Source: Kalmanozyma brasiliensis GHG001 (lineage: Eukaryota > Basidiomycota > Ustilaginomycetes > Ustilaginales). From it: DNA of 64,000 nucleotides. Shown piece after piece: positions 1 through 10,468 of the stretch; the stretch's first letter is position 1, and the number at the start of each line of letters is the position of its first letter. A model generated the notes under the pieces. It ran no database searches, was not told the DNA's origin, and saw nothing but the letters and a program-made list of their open reading frames with translations. A program made the translations under genes and the position numbers. The stretch lies in assembly GCF_000497045.1 (NCBI RefSeq), contig NW_015961963.1, positions 124,001-188,000 of the forward strand, written 5' to 3'.

Positions 1-1230
1 TACCATTTCGCCAAACTGTTGTTGGAAGATCTGGATCTGCCGGTGGAGCCGTATGCGACGCAGATCATGCACATGATCAACCAGCAGATTGACGATGCGA
101 CGGGGGTGGCGGATATCGAGATGGAGCCGGCGGCGGGGGGAGTGTGGTCTTCTGCGCGACTTGAGGCTCGAGAAGGCGAGAACGCACTGTCCGAATCGGA
201 GCGAAGGCAGTACGATGTGGACGAGGAGGCAACAAAGGAAGCGCGCGCGTGGAATTGGGGTCTCGACCGCGCGGATGATGAGCAGAGGCAGTGGCGAAAA
301 CGCATGGCCAAACGGTTGGAAGCAGGCGAGGGACTGGGCGAGTTCGAAGACGATCTCCGCGTCATTGTGGATTACGAGGTGCAGATCCTGCGTCACATGC
401 TGCGCGATCGACTCGAGTGGGATCTCTGTTCGCCCCTGACGCCGGAATCGTTCGCAAGGAAGCTGTGCGACGATCTGGCCTTGTCGGGTGAGGCCCAGGC
501 GTTGATCGCCAACAGCGTACGGGAGCAGCTGATTCATCATAAGCGCGCCGCGTTGGAGCTGCAGCTCGTGGGCAGCGGCAGGGTGTTGAAGGACAAGGAG
601 AGGGAGATCGAGACGGCCTGGGCGGAATTGCATGCGGAGAAGCTCGAGAAGCAGAGGAAAAAGTTGGAGCGCGGCGAGACGTCCGAGTTGCCATCCGGGA
701 ATGGGACTGGGGTCAATACGAGGGAGGCCTCGGTGCAGCCTGCTACGGAGGAGGAGACCAAGCCAGATGCAGACGCTGCTCCAGGTACGGGCGGGACCAC
801 CCCCGCCCCTCGCGAAGATGAGGACGAAGAAGACGTGGAAACTCTCCACCTCACCGCCACGGCCACAGCCGCCCCTACACGCGAAGGAACCTCCACGCCC
901 GCCATCCAACCCCCCGCCCCGCTGGCCACGCGCTCCTCCGCCCGTCTCATCGAAGCCGCCACCGCCGATCCCGCGCAACCGGCGCAACCGACACTCACCC
1001 CGTCCCAGCGTTTGCACAATGCGACGTATACGGTGCGCGAGATCCTCTCGCGTGGACCTCGACCGCTCGACAGCATCTGGCGCGACTGGTTCGAATCGCG
1101 CGAATTCGGCCCTCTGCTCGAAAGACTCAACGACGAGGATCTGGAGAAGATCGAGGAGCTGAATACCAGGGCGAGCAGGAGGAATCGCAGGGACGCCGCT
1201 GCTCGAGCTGGTGGTAGGAGACGTCGTTAA
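1..1230 (+). CDS. SNF5: SNF5/SFH1-family chromatin remodelling subunit (5' end outside window)
   Basis: This is the C-terminal part of a SWI/SNF or RSC core subunit (SMARCB1/Snf5/Sfh1 family), which helps the ATP-dependent remodeller engage nucleosomes. The frame is already open at base 1, where the codons read YHFAKLLLEDLDLP, matching the end of the first SNF5 repeat. The second repeat follows at roughly 1-based residues 120-190 of the visible part, with EWDLCSPLTPESFARKLCDDL as its core. A low-complexity acidic and proline-rich linker comes next, then a conserved tail (FGPLLERLNDEDLEKIEELN) and a basic Arg-rich end. The internal linker is longer than in human SMARCB1. Snf5 and Sfh1 cannot be told apart from this fragment. 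The start lies upstream of the window, so any apparent start near base 19 is an artefact. Confidence 0.88.
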   Translation, partial: YHFAKLLLEDLDLPVEPYATQIMHMINQQIDDATGVADIEMEPAAGGVWSSARLEAREGENALSESERRQYDVDEEATKEARAWNWGLDRADDEQRQWRKRMAKRLEAGEGLGEFEDDLRVIVDYEVQILRHMLRDRLEWDLCSPLTPESFARKLCDDLALSGEAQALIANSVREQLIHHKRAALELQLVGSGRVLKDKEREIETAWAELHAEKLEKQRKKLERGETSELPSGNGTGVNTREASVQPATEEETKPDADAAPGTGGTTPAPREDEDEEDVETLHLTATATAAPTREGTSTPAIQPPAPLATRSSARLIEAATADPAQPAQPTLTPSQRLHNATYTVREILSRGPRPLDSIWRDWFESREFGPLLERLNDEDLEKIEELNTRASRRNRRDAAARAGGRRRR

Positions 1231-1699
1231 CGCTATTCGCGCAAGAGTGAAATTCACACACAACCAGCGGCAGCAGCCGGCCAATGATTTACTCTAGTTG
1301 CGAGAGCGGGGTAAATGGTCATGCCGTTTTGAGAGTGATGTGTGAGAGTGTGGTAAAGAAAGAGCTCAGTGTGAGAGTTTAGGAAAGGACTCAGGCGGCG
1401 GGTCAAGATGCGATGGGGATGTCATATTGACGCTTTGGGATTGTGTCTGTGACTTTGTGTTTGTGGTACATGGTGGGGAGCATTGGACTTTGGATGTGAA
1501 TGCTTGGTTGGGAAGAGGGGCAGCTGCTGAGCACGAGGTGGAAACAAACTGCTTCATGGCTCGGGGGAACCGCGAGGAGATGCTTGGGTTTGATCGAATG
1601 GCGCTGACGCCAGACGCAGCTGTGACCGGCCGATGCGATTTGCAGCCACATCTTTCCTACTCTGCTTCATCGTGCCCTGATCCCTCCCGCTTTGTCCAT
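1231..1699. other. Intergenic, convergent 3' ends
   Basis: This stretch lies between the stop of the SNF5-like gene and the stop of the RTC3-like gene on the other strand. It should carry both 3' UTRs. I see no recognisable gene or RNA in it. Confidence 0.6.
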
Positions 1700-2071
1700 C
1701 TATCGTCCACCGAAGCCACCGCCGCTGCCACGGCTGGTAGTGTTCTGGCCCTGCTTAGCATCGTTGGTCGTACTAAACCCTTCCTTGGAGCTACTCTGCT
1801 GCAGTTGGCCGCGTTCCAAGATGTGGGTCACCACATCGACGTCCTTGTGGCTATCGAACACGCTGTCGAGCTGTTGCTTGCTGGGTCTACCCATGATGCC
1901 CTGGGCGCCCTGACCGGTGTGGAAGACATCGAAAGAATCGACGACTTCAGCGAGGGGTATGGTCTTGTCGCCCCCAATCCATTTCTTGTACTCCTCGCCA
2001 TTGACGATGACCATAAACTCGTCCGTGGACTGCGAGTCGGGCTTGTAGACGACTTTGTGGAACGACTTCAT
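1700..2071 (-). CDS. RTC3: RTC3-like protein with SBDS N-terminal domain fold
   Basis: The 123-residue product matches the small fungal Rtc3/Hgh-type proteins that consist mainly of an SBDS (Shwachman-Bodian-Diamond) N-terminal domain. The yeast protein is about 111 residues long and is linked to RNA metabolism and telomere capping. Visible hallmarks are KVVYKP near the N terminus, a FMVIVNGEEYKKW strand-helix, and FDVFHTGQGAQGIMGRPSKQQL, which corresponds to the conserved SBDS segment. The Gly-rich C terminus ends GGGFGGR. I chose the ATG at 2071 because it gives the family-length protein. The frame stays open upstream to 2293, but that part reads as an unrelated leader. The gene is tail-to-tail with the SNF5-like gene. 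Confidence 0.82.
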   Translation of the reverse strand: MKSFHKVVYKPDSQSTDEFMVIVNGEEYKKWIGGDKTIPLAEVVDSFDVFHTGQGAQGIMGRPSKQQLDSVFDSHKDVDVVTHILERGQLQQSSSKEGFSTTNDAKQGQNTTSRGSGGGFGGR

Positions 2072-2839
2072 GTTTGCGCGTTTGTGTGTAAGGTGTGGTT
2101 GAAAGAGTGGGAAGGAAAGAGGGAAGGGGAGGAAAGGGTCTAAATATGAGATGCCACCCGAATGATGGGTCGACGGTGGCCCGTGAGCGCACAACTCCAC
2201 ATCAGAGGAGAAATGACGCACTGGAACAGCAGCGCTCCAAGGCCAGGCAGAGTTACGAGCTCGTGCAGCTGCTGGCTTGTTCAAACACAACACACACCTC
2301 TTCGCCCAATCGGCTGTACTTGCACACCTCGAGTGATCGTCCCCCCCGACACCCCTTGGCTTGCCTCCTGACCCTGTACAGCCTTGTTTGAGGAGACAGC
2401 AGGGAGGAAGATGTCAATTCCAATGAAACGTGCCTCGTGTAGCCAGACCTGAACGGTCAAGTGCAAGCGGAGATCCCAACACGGCCAGCTTTCGTACAGC
2501 GGCGTCTGACTGCTTCTCGAAGAACCAGCCTCGCAAGGCAGTTAGAGCTTAGACGGGGGTCGAGGTCTCGTGAGCGCTTCCATCCGCGAAACCTGCTACG
2601 CTGCATGGCATTCCGAAGGGTCACGCGCAGTGACGTGATGCCACTCGGCGCCGCCGACAAGTGGACCCTTCTTCCGCCTTCGCTCGCTCGCTTCCCAAAA
2701 TAAGCTTTTCTCGCACGTATCCCTCACAATCTCAACGTTCGGTATGTTGTGGTTCATACGGGGTATATTGCTCGTGAGGCGCATTGGAGGTCATCAAGGG
2801 GTCGTTACAGGTCATGAAAAGGATCGGTTGAGGGAAGGT
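2072..2839. other. Intergenic, upstream of RTC3
   Basis: This 0.77 kb stretch lies between the RTC3 start and the stop of the IVY1-like gene; both genes are on the minus strand. It should hold the RTC3 promoter and leader and the downstream end of the IVY1-like transcript. Only short, unconvincing ORFs occur. Confidence 0.5.
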
Positions 2840-4567
2840 TTAGTCGATGCTCAACTTGGAGCTCGTCCGACGATGACGCGAGTTTCCTTCATTGGCAATG
2901 TCACGTAGCGGCTTGTCGTCGTTCGAACCTGCCACCGCCTCATCGCGATCAGCAAACGGGTCCGGTCCGGCATCGTACACCGACGAAACGGGTCTCGACG
3001 CCGTGCCCATCTGAGCAGCCTTGCTGAGCGGTCCGTTGGTGTCCTCCTCGATGATGCTCAGCACTTGACGGAGTCTCCCCGCTGCTGTCGCGGTCACACT
3101 GGACGCTTCGGCTGACTGAGCATCGGACTGTGGGTCGAATTGGTCGTCCGCCTGGCTCGCATCGGTGTTAGGCCCGACGGTGGCTTTGGGAGGCTGCGAG
3201 AGGAGCTCTTCAAAGTCCATGCTCTCCGACCCGAAGAGCCCGCCGGAAGCGGTGTGTGGGCTGCCGTCCGAGGTGGACACAGAGGTTGTTGCTTCCGAGA
3301 CAGCGGATAGGCCGAGCAGCGAGTCGCGCGCGAGATGAGTGGGGCCGTTGAGCGAGGGACCGCCCTTGGCTGCTTGCGCTTTGGGTGTCGCAGTCGAGCC
3401 CGACGCGGCGTTGGTAGCTTGCTCTCCCCTCGGCGTGGATGAGGCAGGCAGATCGTCAGCTGCGGATTGAGATGCACGAGTGGGCGTAGCCGAAGCGGAC
3501 CCGTTCCTTGTAAGACCAGCGCGGGTGAGTCCCTTGCTCGGCGTTGACGGCGACATGATGTTGGCGGGCAGGACGCTCTTGGTCTTATACGCCCCGTTGG
3601 CAGGACCGCCAGAAGCAGGCTTGACATCCTCCGACGTGGTGTCGACGTCCGTAGCGCTCGTATCGTTGGTCGCCGCCTCGGTGCTCGTGTTGTGGACGCT
3701 ATTCGCTCCCGAACTGATCAACGAGATGGGTGGAAGGATGCTAAAGATCTCGCCATCCTGTTTCGGCGGACCGTAGCTACCGAACGGATCCGGAATCGTC
3801 GCCAGCATCTGTTCCAGTACAGGATCATTCAACCCTTTTGAACTGATCCTCTCCGAAACATCAATCTGCGACCGTACGACCAGCGCCACCTTGCTCTCGA
3901 TGAACGACCACACCTCCTGCTCGGCATCCAGCACCTCGTTGTAGTACTGCGCCTTGAGCTCGTCGATGGCGTCTACGTGGGATTGCAACTCTGCCAGTGC
4001 GCGGCGGAAGGAGTTGAGATCGCGCTCCTTCTTGCGACCTGCGCGGTTGTTCCTCGCTTCTGCCTCCTTGAGCTCCTTGGACTTTTGCGCGACGGCTTTG
4101 TCGTGCAGCACCTGGCGATCGGTGCATGCGGATCGGTAGGTGTCGTAGTGGCTGAGGAGCGGGATGGAGAAGTCCTTCCAGAATGTGTCGCAGAGAACCT
4201 GTTCGTAGTTACTCTTGAGGAAATGGAGGCCGGAGGCGGCTTGAAGACCCGGGCCAGAGTCGTGGGCGCCTTTGACACGAGCGCAGGTTTCGAGTGCACA
4301 GGCGAGGTCGGAGGAGGCTTTGGACATGGAGAGCATCGCAGAGGTGTAGGCTTTGGCCGAGGCGAGCAGGGCTTCGTAGGCGGCAAGCGAGGCGCGGAGG
4401 TCGGCGCGGGTGACGAGGATCGCGGGCCGAGACGGGAAGTCAAGAAGCGAGGCTCGTGTGGTTGTGGATAGCGAGGGCGAAGGCGGCACACTGGGAAAGA
4501 CATGGCCGCCTGCGTCCTGATGGCGCGAGGGCATCTGGAGGGACCGAATGGATTGCGGTCGCGGCAT
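2840..4567 (-). CDS. IVY1-like phospholipid-binding BAR-type protein
   Basis: The 575-residue product has two parts. Residues about 50-280 are predicted helical and coiled, with LRASLAAYEALLASAKAY, then GLHFLKSNYEQVLCDTFWKDF and a long charged helix around KELKEAEARNNRAGRKKERDLNSF. This arrangement resembles yeast Ivy1, an inverted-BAR-like vacuolar protein that binds phospholipids, the Rab Ypt7 and Vps33. The C-terminal half is low-complexity Ser/Thr/Pro/Ala sequence with short acidic patches and looks disordered. The similarity is recalled at family level rather than from an alignment, so another BAR/AH-domain protein is possible. The start at 4567 is the first ATG of the frame. Confidence 0.55.
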   Translation of the reverse strand: MPRPQSIRSLQMPSRHQDAGGHVFPSVPPSPSLSTTTRASLLDFPSRPAILVTRADLRASLAAYEALLASAKAYTSAMLSMSKASSDLACALETCARVKGAHDSGPGLQAASGLHFLKSNYEQVLCDTFWKDFSIPLLSHYDTYRSACTDRQVLHDKAVAQKSKELKEAEARNNRAGRKKERDLNSFRRALAELQSHVDAIDELKAQYYNEVLDAEQEVWSFIESKVALVVRSQIDVSERISSKGLNDPVLEQMLATIPDPFGSYGPPKQDGEIFSILPPISLISSGANSVHNTSTEAATNDTSATDVDTTSEDVKPASGGPANGAYKTKSVLPANIMSPSTPSKGLTRAGLTRNGSASATPTRASQSAADDLPASSTPRGEQATNAASGSTATPKAQAAKGGPSLNGPTHLARDSLLGLSAVSEATTSVSTSDGSPHTASGGLFGSESMDFEELLSQPPKATVGPNTDASQADDQFDPQSDAQSAEASSVTATAAGRLRQVLSIIEEDTNGPLSKAAQMGTASRPVSSVYDAGPDPFADRDEAVAGSNDDKPLRDIANEGNSRHRRTSSKLSID

Positions 4568-5432
4568 GTTGCTGTGCTTGCCTACGCCGATCTGGATTCA
4601 GACCGTGATGATGGAGTCGGCGTGATCGTGATGATGGAGTGGGATGAATACGAGGGGAGGCCAGTGTTCGAGACAGCAAAAGCAACACAACACAACACGA
4701 CCTTTTTTGGCATAAACGCGTGGTCCAAGGAAAGCCAGCCGAGCCACAGCTGTGTGCCTCGCTCGGTGTTGGTCTGGATTTTGTCTGTAATCAAGGAAAA
4801 GGGGCTTCCATCCCGAGCTCGACCCCATCCTCGCTTCTTCCGCTCAATGGCCATGTGCCTTTTGACCAATTCGAAGGCAGCTTGCGATATGAGTGTTTCA
4901 GCAGCGGAATCTGCCTAGCAGATTGCAAGCAAGCAAGCCGGAGCACGAGCCGCACCGAGCGACAGTCAAGCTCACGAGCCTTGCCAAAGTCTGGATTGAC
5001 GCAGCGAGTCAACACGTGCTCATGCCGTGAGCTGCAGCGATTCTGTGATGATTATCGTGACTCAGTCTTGCTGTCGCGACCTTCCGGAAGAGGCGCACCT
5101 GCTTCCTCACCCACCTCATCATCGGCTTGAGCTCCGACGACGGTCTCGTGACGCTAAGTTGCTATCGGCGTCTCCGGATGGGAAGAGTTGATTGCTGCTG
5201 CGGGGTTGCGTTGAGCACGGCTTCTTTGAAGAGCGGATAAGGTTTCGGTGCTTCCTGATGGCGTCTGTGGCCTGCAGAAATAATCACTTTCTTTTTTCGA
5301 AGAGCACGTTCCGCTTTTTCAGAAGGAAAAAGATACGAGCTTGACTCGCTCTTGGTTCTTCCGACAAGACCTTCTCACGCTCCTCTCCTCTCCTCCTCAT
5401 CGGATCACACGACCCGTCTCTCATTCGCCACG
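4568..5432. other. Divergent promoter region between IVY1-like gene and VIP1
   Basis: About 0.87 kb separates two divergently transcribed starts. It should contain both promoters and leaders. The last 100 bases before the VIP1 ATG are C/T-rich, as is usual for leaders in this window. A pyrimidine stretch ending in cag near 5320 could be a 3' splice site of a 5' UTR intron, but nothing else supports this. Confidence 0.5.
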
Positions 5433-8147
5433 ATGGAGAGGATGCAGCTCGGCGTGGCCGCCATGGACCGCAAGGCCCGTAGCAAACCCATGCAGAACAT
5501 CCTCAACCGTCTCATCAGCACCAAAGAATTCGACGTCATCATCTTTGGCGAAAAAGTCATCCTCGACGAACCCGTCCAAGATTGGCCCATCGTCGACGTT
5601 CTCATCTCGTTCTTCTCCACTGGATTCCCTTTGGACAAGGCGATCTCGTATGCGGACCTGCGCAAGCCCGTGCTGGTCAACGATCTGAGGCTGCAGCAGG
5701 TGTTGTGGGATCGACGCGCCGTGTTGGCCATCCTGGACAGTGTCGGTGTGCCCACTCCGCGCCGGCTCGAGGTGGACCGCGACGGCGGACCTGATTTGGA
5801 AGATGTCATCATCCAGGACCTCAAAGACCGCGTGGGTGCCGATCTGCGCAAGGACCGCGGCGTCAAGGAATGCAAACTCGACAACTACGACACCCTCTCC
5901 ATCGGAGGTCACACGATCTCCAAACCCTTCGTAGAAAAACCCGTCTCGGGGGAAGACCACAACATCCACATCTACTTTCCCAAGAACCGCGGCGGTGGAG
6001 GTCGCCGCCTCTTCCGCAAGGTCGGCAACAAGTCGTCCGAGTACGATCCCAACCTGTTCGAACCGCGCACCGATGGGTCGTACATCTACGAGGAGTTTAT
6101 GGACGTCGACAATGCCGAGGACATCAAGGTCTACACCATCGGACCGCACTTTGTGCATGCCGAAACGCGAAAGTCGCCCGTGGTGGATGGCGTGGTGAAG
6201 CGCAACCCGGACGGAAAGGAGATTCGCTACATCACCAAGCTCAGCGACGAAGAGATCCAGATGGCAACTAACATCTCCAAGGCCTTCAAGCAGAACATTT
6301 GCGGCTTCGACCTCCTTCGTGTCGGAGGCAAGAGCTACGTTATCGACGTCAACGGATGGAGCTTTGTCAAGGGCAACGATTTTTACTATGACAAGTGCGC
6401 CGAGATCCTGAGTGGGTTTTGTCGGAACAATGTGGTTCGGCGACCGATTGCAGGGGGTGGGGTGGGAAGTGCTAGTCCTCGGGAACGTGAGAGGAGCGCA
6501 TGGAACCTCAAGGCGAGCGTCACGGTGTTTCGACATGGGGATCGAACGCCGAAGCAGAAGCTCAAACGGTCGTTCAAGCCGTCCGAGACGTGGGCGGCGC
6601 CGCTCATTGCGTTGCTGCAAGGGAGGAGAGAGGAGATCATTCTCAGGACGCAACTCGAGCTGGTCTCCACCGCCGCTTCCGAGGCGCTCGCCCTCCCAGG
6701 GGCAAACACCGAGGACCTCGAACTCATCATCCAGCTCATCAACCGCAAAAAGGACATGGGCGGTACCAAGGTCCAGATCAAACCGAGCTTCGACAAGACC
6801 TCAGGCGAGCTGGCCAAGATGCAGCTCATCATCAAGTGGGGCGGCGAATTCTCCCATGCTGCACGTCATCAAGCCAAAGATTTCGGCAACAACATGCGCA
6901 AAGACATGATCATCATGAACGCCGATGCGCTGTCCAACTGCACGGTCTATACGTCGAGCGAACGACGTGTCACTGCATCGGCCGAGATCTTTGCCGCTGC
7001 ATTTTTGGACGAGTCGAGTGGCGAAAAGGAGATGATCATCCGCAAGGATCTGTTGGACGACTCGAATGCGGCCAAGGACGTGATGGATGTGGTCAAGAAG
7101 AAGCTCAAGGCGTCGTTGCGACCGGATTCGCCGGAGGCGAACAGCATTCCGGATGATTGGCCGGAGGATCTGCCCCCACCGGCGCGGTTGGCGTTGGACA
7201 TTGCGCGGCTGCTGGCGGTGTTGCGGGAGATCATGCGCCAGAACTACAAGACGCTGGGTAAAGGGGTGGAGAGGGTGCAGACAAGGTGGTGCACCCACGA
7301 GACGCCGTCGTTGTTCCGCGAACGGTGGGAGAAGCTCTTCAACGACTTTGAGGAGGATCCGCACGATCCATCGAGGAGTTCCGAGTTGTACGATATGCTG
7401 AGCCACGATGGACTGCATAATCGGCAGTTCATCGAGACGGTCTTCGCCGATCCGAGCATCGAGGGCGAGGATACCGATGCCAAGCTCGTCCACTTGCACG
7501 AGCTGTATCGGAAGGCTTTGGCACTGTTCTCGTTCATTTGCCCGAGAGAGTACGGGATTACACCCGAAGAAAAGGAGGAGATCGGGTTCCTCACCTCGAT
7601 GCCGTTGCTCAACAACATCGTGGAAGACCTCAAAGGTGCCAAGGAGAGCAAGGGCATCTGCAGTCTCTACTTTACCAAGGAGAGTCACATCCATACGCTG
7701 CTCAACCTGGTGCTTGCCTCGGAGCTCAATGTGGTGATGCCCAAGATCCCGGCGTTGGACTACTTTGCCAGCATCACGTTCGAGGTGTACGAGCGCAACT
7801 CTTCCACAACCGATGGGGACAGTCCGACATCGCAACAGCAGCAGCAGTATTCGTTGCTCATCAGCGTCTCGGAGGGCGCCCACTCGAGCAATATCTTGAG
7901 TATCAACCTTGATGCTAGACACGCATTGACTCCGTTGCCCAGAAGACCATTGACGACGCACATGGACTTCGACGACGCCATGGCCAAACTCGAGGCTCAC
8001 AGCAGTAGGGATAGTCGCGTGGAGAGAGGCATGGTCGAGGGCTCAACGGTGTTCTTTGGTCAGGAGGACCCGGATCGCCAGTTCATGCCCATCAAGAATA
8101 GACGGGATAGCGTCGATACGGATCGAAGCTCGGTTCGACAGGGTTGA
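5433..8147 (+). CDS. VIP1: Inositol hexakisphosphate/diphosphoinositol pentakisphosphate kinase (VIP1/Asp1/PPIP5K)
   Basis: This bifunctional enzyme makes and removes inositol pyrophosphates (1-IP7/IP8), signals that tune phosphate responses, polarity and cell-cycle timing. Residues about 5-345 form the ATP-grasp kinase: LGVAAMDRKARSKPM at the start, SKPFVEKPVSGEDHNIHIYFP, and the metal-binding end CGFDLLRVGGKSYVIDVNGWSFVKG. From about residue 362 a histidine-acid-phosphatase domain follows with the intact RHGDRTPKQK motif (His368) and a later ESHIH segment near residue 752. The ATG at 5433 gives 904 residues and places the kinase at the very N terminus, as in Asp1. The frame is open to 5352, but only through non-family sequence. 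A Gln tract near residue 800 is low complexity. Confidence 0.95.
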   Translation: MERMQLGVAAMDRKARSKPMQNILNRLISTKEFDVIIFGEKVILDEPVQDWPIVDVLISFFSTGFPLDKAISYADLRKPVLVNDLRLQQVLWDRRAVLAILDSVGVPTPRRLEVDRDGGPDLEDVIIQDLKDRVGADLRKDRGVKECKLDNYDTLSIGGHTISKPFVEKPVSGEDHNIHIYFPKNRGGGGRRLFRKVGNKSSEYDPNLFEPRTDGSYIYEEFMDVDNAEDIKVYTIGPHFVHAETRKSPVVDGVVKRNPDGKEIRYITKLSDEEIQMATNISKAFKQNICGFDLLRVGGKSYVIDVNGWSFVKGNDFYYDKCAEILSGFCRNNVVRRPIAGGGVGSASPRERERSAWNLKASVTVFRHGDRTPKQKLKRSFKPSETWAAPLIALLQGRREEIILRTQLELVSTAASEALALPGANTEDLELIIQLINRKKDMGGTKVQIKPSFDKTSGELAKMQLIIKWGGEFSHAARHQAKDFGNNMRKDMIIMNADALSNCTVYTSSERRVTASAEIFAAAFLDESSGEKEMIIRKDLLDDSNAAKDVMDVVKKKLKASLRPDSPEANSIPDDWPEDLPPPARLALDIARLLAVLREIMRQNYKTLGKGVERVQTRWCTHETPSLFRERWEKLFNDFEEDPHDPSRSSELYDMLSHDGLHNRQFIETVFADPSIEGEDTDAKLVHLHELYRKALALFSFICPREYGITPEEKEEIGFLTSMPLLNNIVEDLKGAKESKGICSLYFTKESHIHTLLNLVLASELNVVMPKIPALDYFASITFEVYERNSSTTDGDSPTSQQQQQYSLLISVSEGAHSSNILSINLDARHALTPLPRRPLTTHMDFDDAMAKLEAHSSRDSRVERGMVEGSTVFFGQEDPDRQFMPIKNRRDSVDTDRSSVRQG

Positions 8148-8393
8148 AAGACTCTGTAGACTAGATTCCGTCCTCACATCATAGACATTGCGTGCTCGTC
8201 CCATGTGCGAAGTCTAAACCACCTCGCTCTCAGTGCGATTCGACGCGAGGTCACATATACCAGCGCAGTGGAATTGATTGTCGTGTTTCATGGAGGTAGA
8301 GGGTGAGGGACTATATAGAATACACCATTTCCATGCACGTCGTTTCACCTGTGCATGGTTGATACGGCTACGTGTCGAAGCGGGGCAAACTGC

Positions 8394-9059
8394 TTAAAGG
8401 TCCTTGGCGTCCTTCTTGAGCTTGCCGAACTTGGACGAGCCGTAGTTCTGCCACCAGATGGAGGCGTTGAGGTAGGTGGCGTAGACCATCCAGCCGACGT
8501 AAGGAATGGCGAGCAGACCGGCGGTCTCGTCGACGTCCTTGACGGTGGCAGCCCAGAGGCCGACGGTGCCAGTGAGAGCGCCGATGTTGACGAGAGCCAG
8601 ACCGACGTTGCCAGCACCGAAGAAGAGGGGCGACCAGAGAGCGTTGAGACCGAGCTGGATCCAGTAGAGCGAGAGAGCCTTCTTGGCAGTGTCACGGCCA
8701 AGACCAGGAGGGGTGCGGTCCAGAGCCTTGACAGTCAAGTGCGAGGCCCAGCCCATCGAGGCGTAGAGAACGGGCCAGACAATGCCATAGTAGCTGGGAG
8801 GGGGGTTCAGGCTGGGCTTCTTGAGCGACTTGTACCAGACCGAGTCGGCAGAGTAGTTGGACGACTTGGTAGCAAAGCCGTTGACGACGCCGACGGCGAC
8901 GGGGATACCGACCGCAAGGATGGGGTTGCGGGGCTGTGCGAGAAAAGTAAGAAAGAATCACGAGAGTCAGCACGGATCATCGTTGATGGCGGGAAGGGCC
9001 GAATGAATGGAGGACATGGCACGTACGATGTCAATGAGGAGTCCTGGAAGGTTAGCCAT
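8394..9059 (-). CDS. TspO/MBR (peripheral benzodiazepine receptor) family membrane protein, two exons
   Basis: This small five-helix membrane protein belongs to the TspO/translocator family, which binds porphyrins and sterols and usually sits in the mitochondrial outer membrane or secretory membranes. Exon 1 is 9059-9027 and encodes MANLPGLLIDI. The intron 9026-8934 has a GTACGT donor and a CACAG acceptor and is in phase 0. Exon 2 is 8933-8394. The joined product is 190 residues. Hallmarks are NPPPSYYGIVWPVLYASMG, LYWIQLGLNALWSPLFFG and LLAIPYVGWMVYATYLNASIWWQN, which match the Trp-rich TspO signature. The C-terminal tail is Lys-rich. The first exon was chosen because it supplies an ATG and a consensus donor in the right phase. 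Confidence 0.9.
8934..9026 (-). other. Intron of the TspO/MBR gene
   Basis: This 93-base intron starts GTACGT and ends CACAG on the minus strand. It separates 11 N-terminal codons from the rest of the gene and keeps the frame. Confidence 0.85.
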
Positions 9060-10468
9060 TTTTGCAGACGTTGAGCGAAGATGGAGTGTTGGTTGTGTGT
9101 ATATCGATGTGGTTGGATGGGAAGGTGAGGATCACGCGCTACTTGAGAAGTCAAGGGAGCGCGCGGATCAGCAGCCAGGCTTGTGTCTATTTGTAATCTG
9201 AGCCCCGCGACCCAGAGAGCAACATAGGCGCGATCTGGCGGGAGCGTCCCTCTGGCTCTTTCCGCAAGCCTTCTCCCTCTCCGAATCAACGCAGTCTCGA
9301 GTGCCACCCTCTTCCAGCTCACAGCGCGCTCTGATAACGCTAAGCTATTCCTTCCGGTAGCTAGCTTTGAGCCCATCTACCGACTCGATACGTTCGTACT
9401 TCTCGATCCAATACACATGCAAGGGCCCCCTTCCTCGACGGCATTGCCAGTTCAAGGTAACAGACTCTGACAAGCGTCGCTGCTTTGATCCGAACGAGCA
9501 GAGGGCCCTTGAGTCAGGGTCGCAGCCCTGAGACCCGTCTTGGCCGAGCCTTGCGTTGCTGCGCAGAGTGGAGGCTTTGCAGGCAAGGCAGGCACGTTGG
9601 CCGAGGAAAGGTCGAGAAACTCTGCAAGGCTTGCAGACACGTTGTGTTGATCTTTTTTTGGCGCACGTCCCTTCCAAGCGCACGCTGATGTCATGAAGGC
9701 GCGACCCCGATCCGCAGTGTTGCAGCCAGCCCGCTTTTCGCGGTGACTTTCTACCGGCCGAAGCTAGCCCAGCTCGAGACCAACACTGGCGCAGATCATT
9801 TGCCAGGTTTCACTGCGACTCTTGAACAAGAGTCGTGGCCATGATCTGGAAGGCTTCCATCTAATGCCCTCAGCGCGTCAATCTGTGATGGCTACGCCAG
9901 GCTACACCAAGCAATCAACGGCTCCAGTGTGACTGAGCGCTGTGCAGTGCGCTTGTCTGTGCCATTTTCAAGGCTCATTTTTGTGCTCGTTTTTCCAAGG
10001 TGACATTTCCTTTTGGCCAGGAATTTAAAGCGCAGAGATGAGTCGCTGCGCAGCGCTTATCTTAACGCAGGGTCCAGCTTTGACATGGCGAGCCTGCGGT
10101 CTCATCGTCTTCGCTCTTGACTACGTCCTCGTATCAAGGCATTCCTCTCGACATTGTCATCTGATTGCACCGCAGAACAGTCTGGTTTCGCACTACTCCA
10201 GTGTGGACGCAAACGGGTGCGAAGCTGCTGCACGCGGGCAACGCAAGCAGCGCAGGACCACACCGCTCGAAGCACGTTTTGCACAGCGATCCAACTCTTC
10301 CGTATCTGTTTCGCACATTTCAGTCTCTCGTATTGATCACCTTCAAGAACCCGAACGATAGCATCTACAGTCTCGAAAACGTCACACGCATCGCATAGAG
10401 CTGTCAGCATCAGAACCCCCTGCACCTTCAAAGCGCAAGAATTTCCCAGCCTCGGTCGACCGCCCACC
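9060..10468. other. Intergenic, divergent between TspO and AMMECR1 genes
   Basis: About 1.4 kb lies between the divergent TspO and AMMECR1-like genes. It should contain both promoters. ORFs in it are short, Cys/Arg-rich and overlap on both strands, so I do not call any. The last 100 bases before 10469 are C/A-rich and leader-like. Confidence 0.5.
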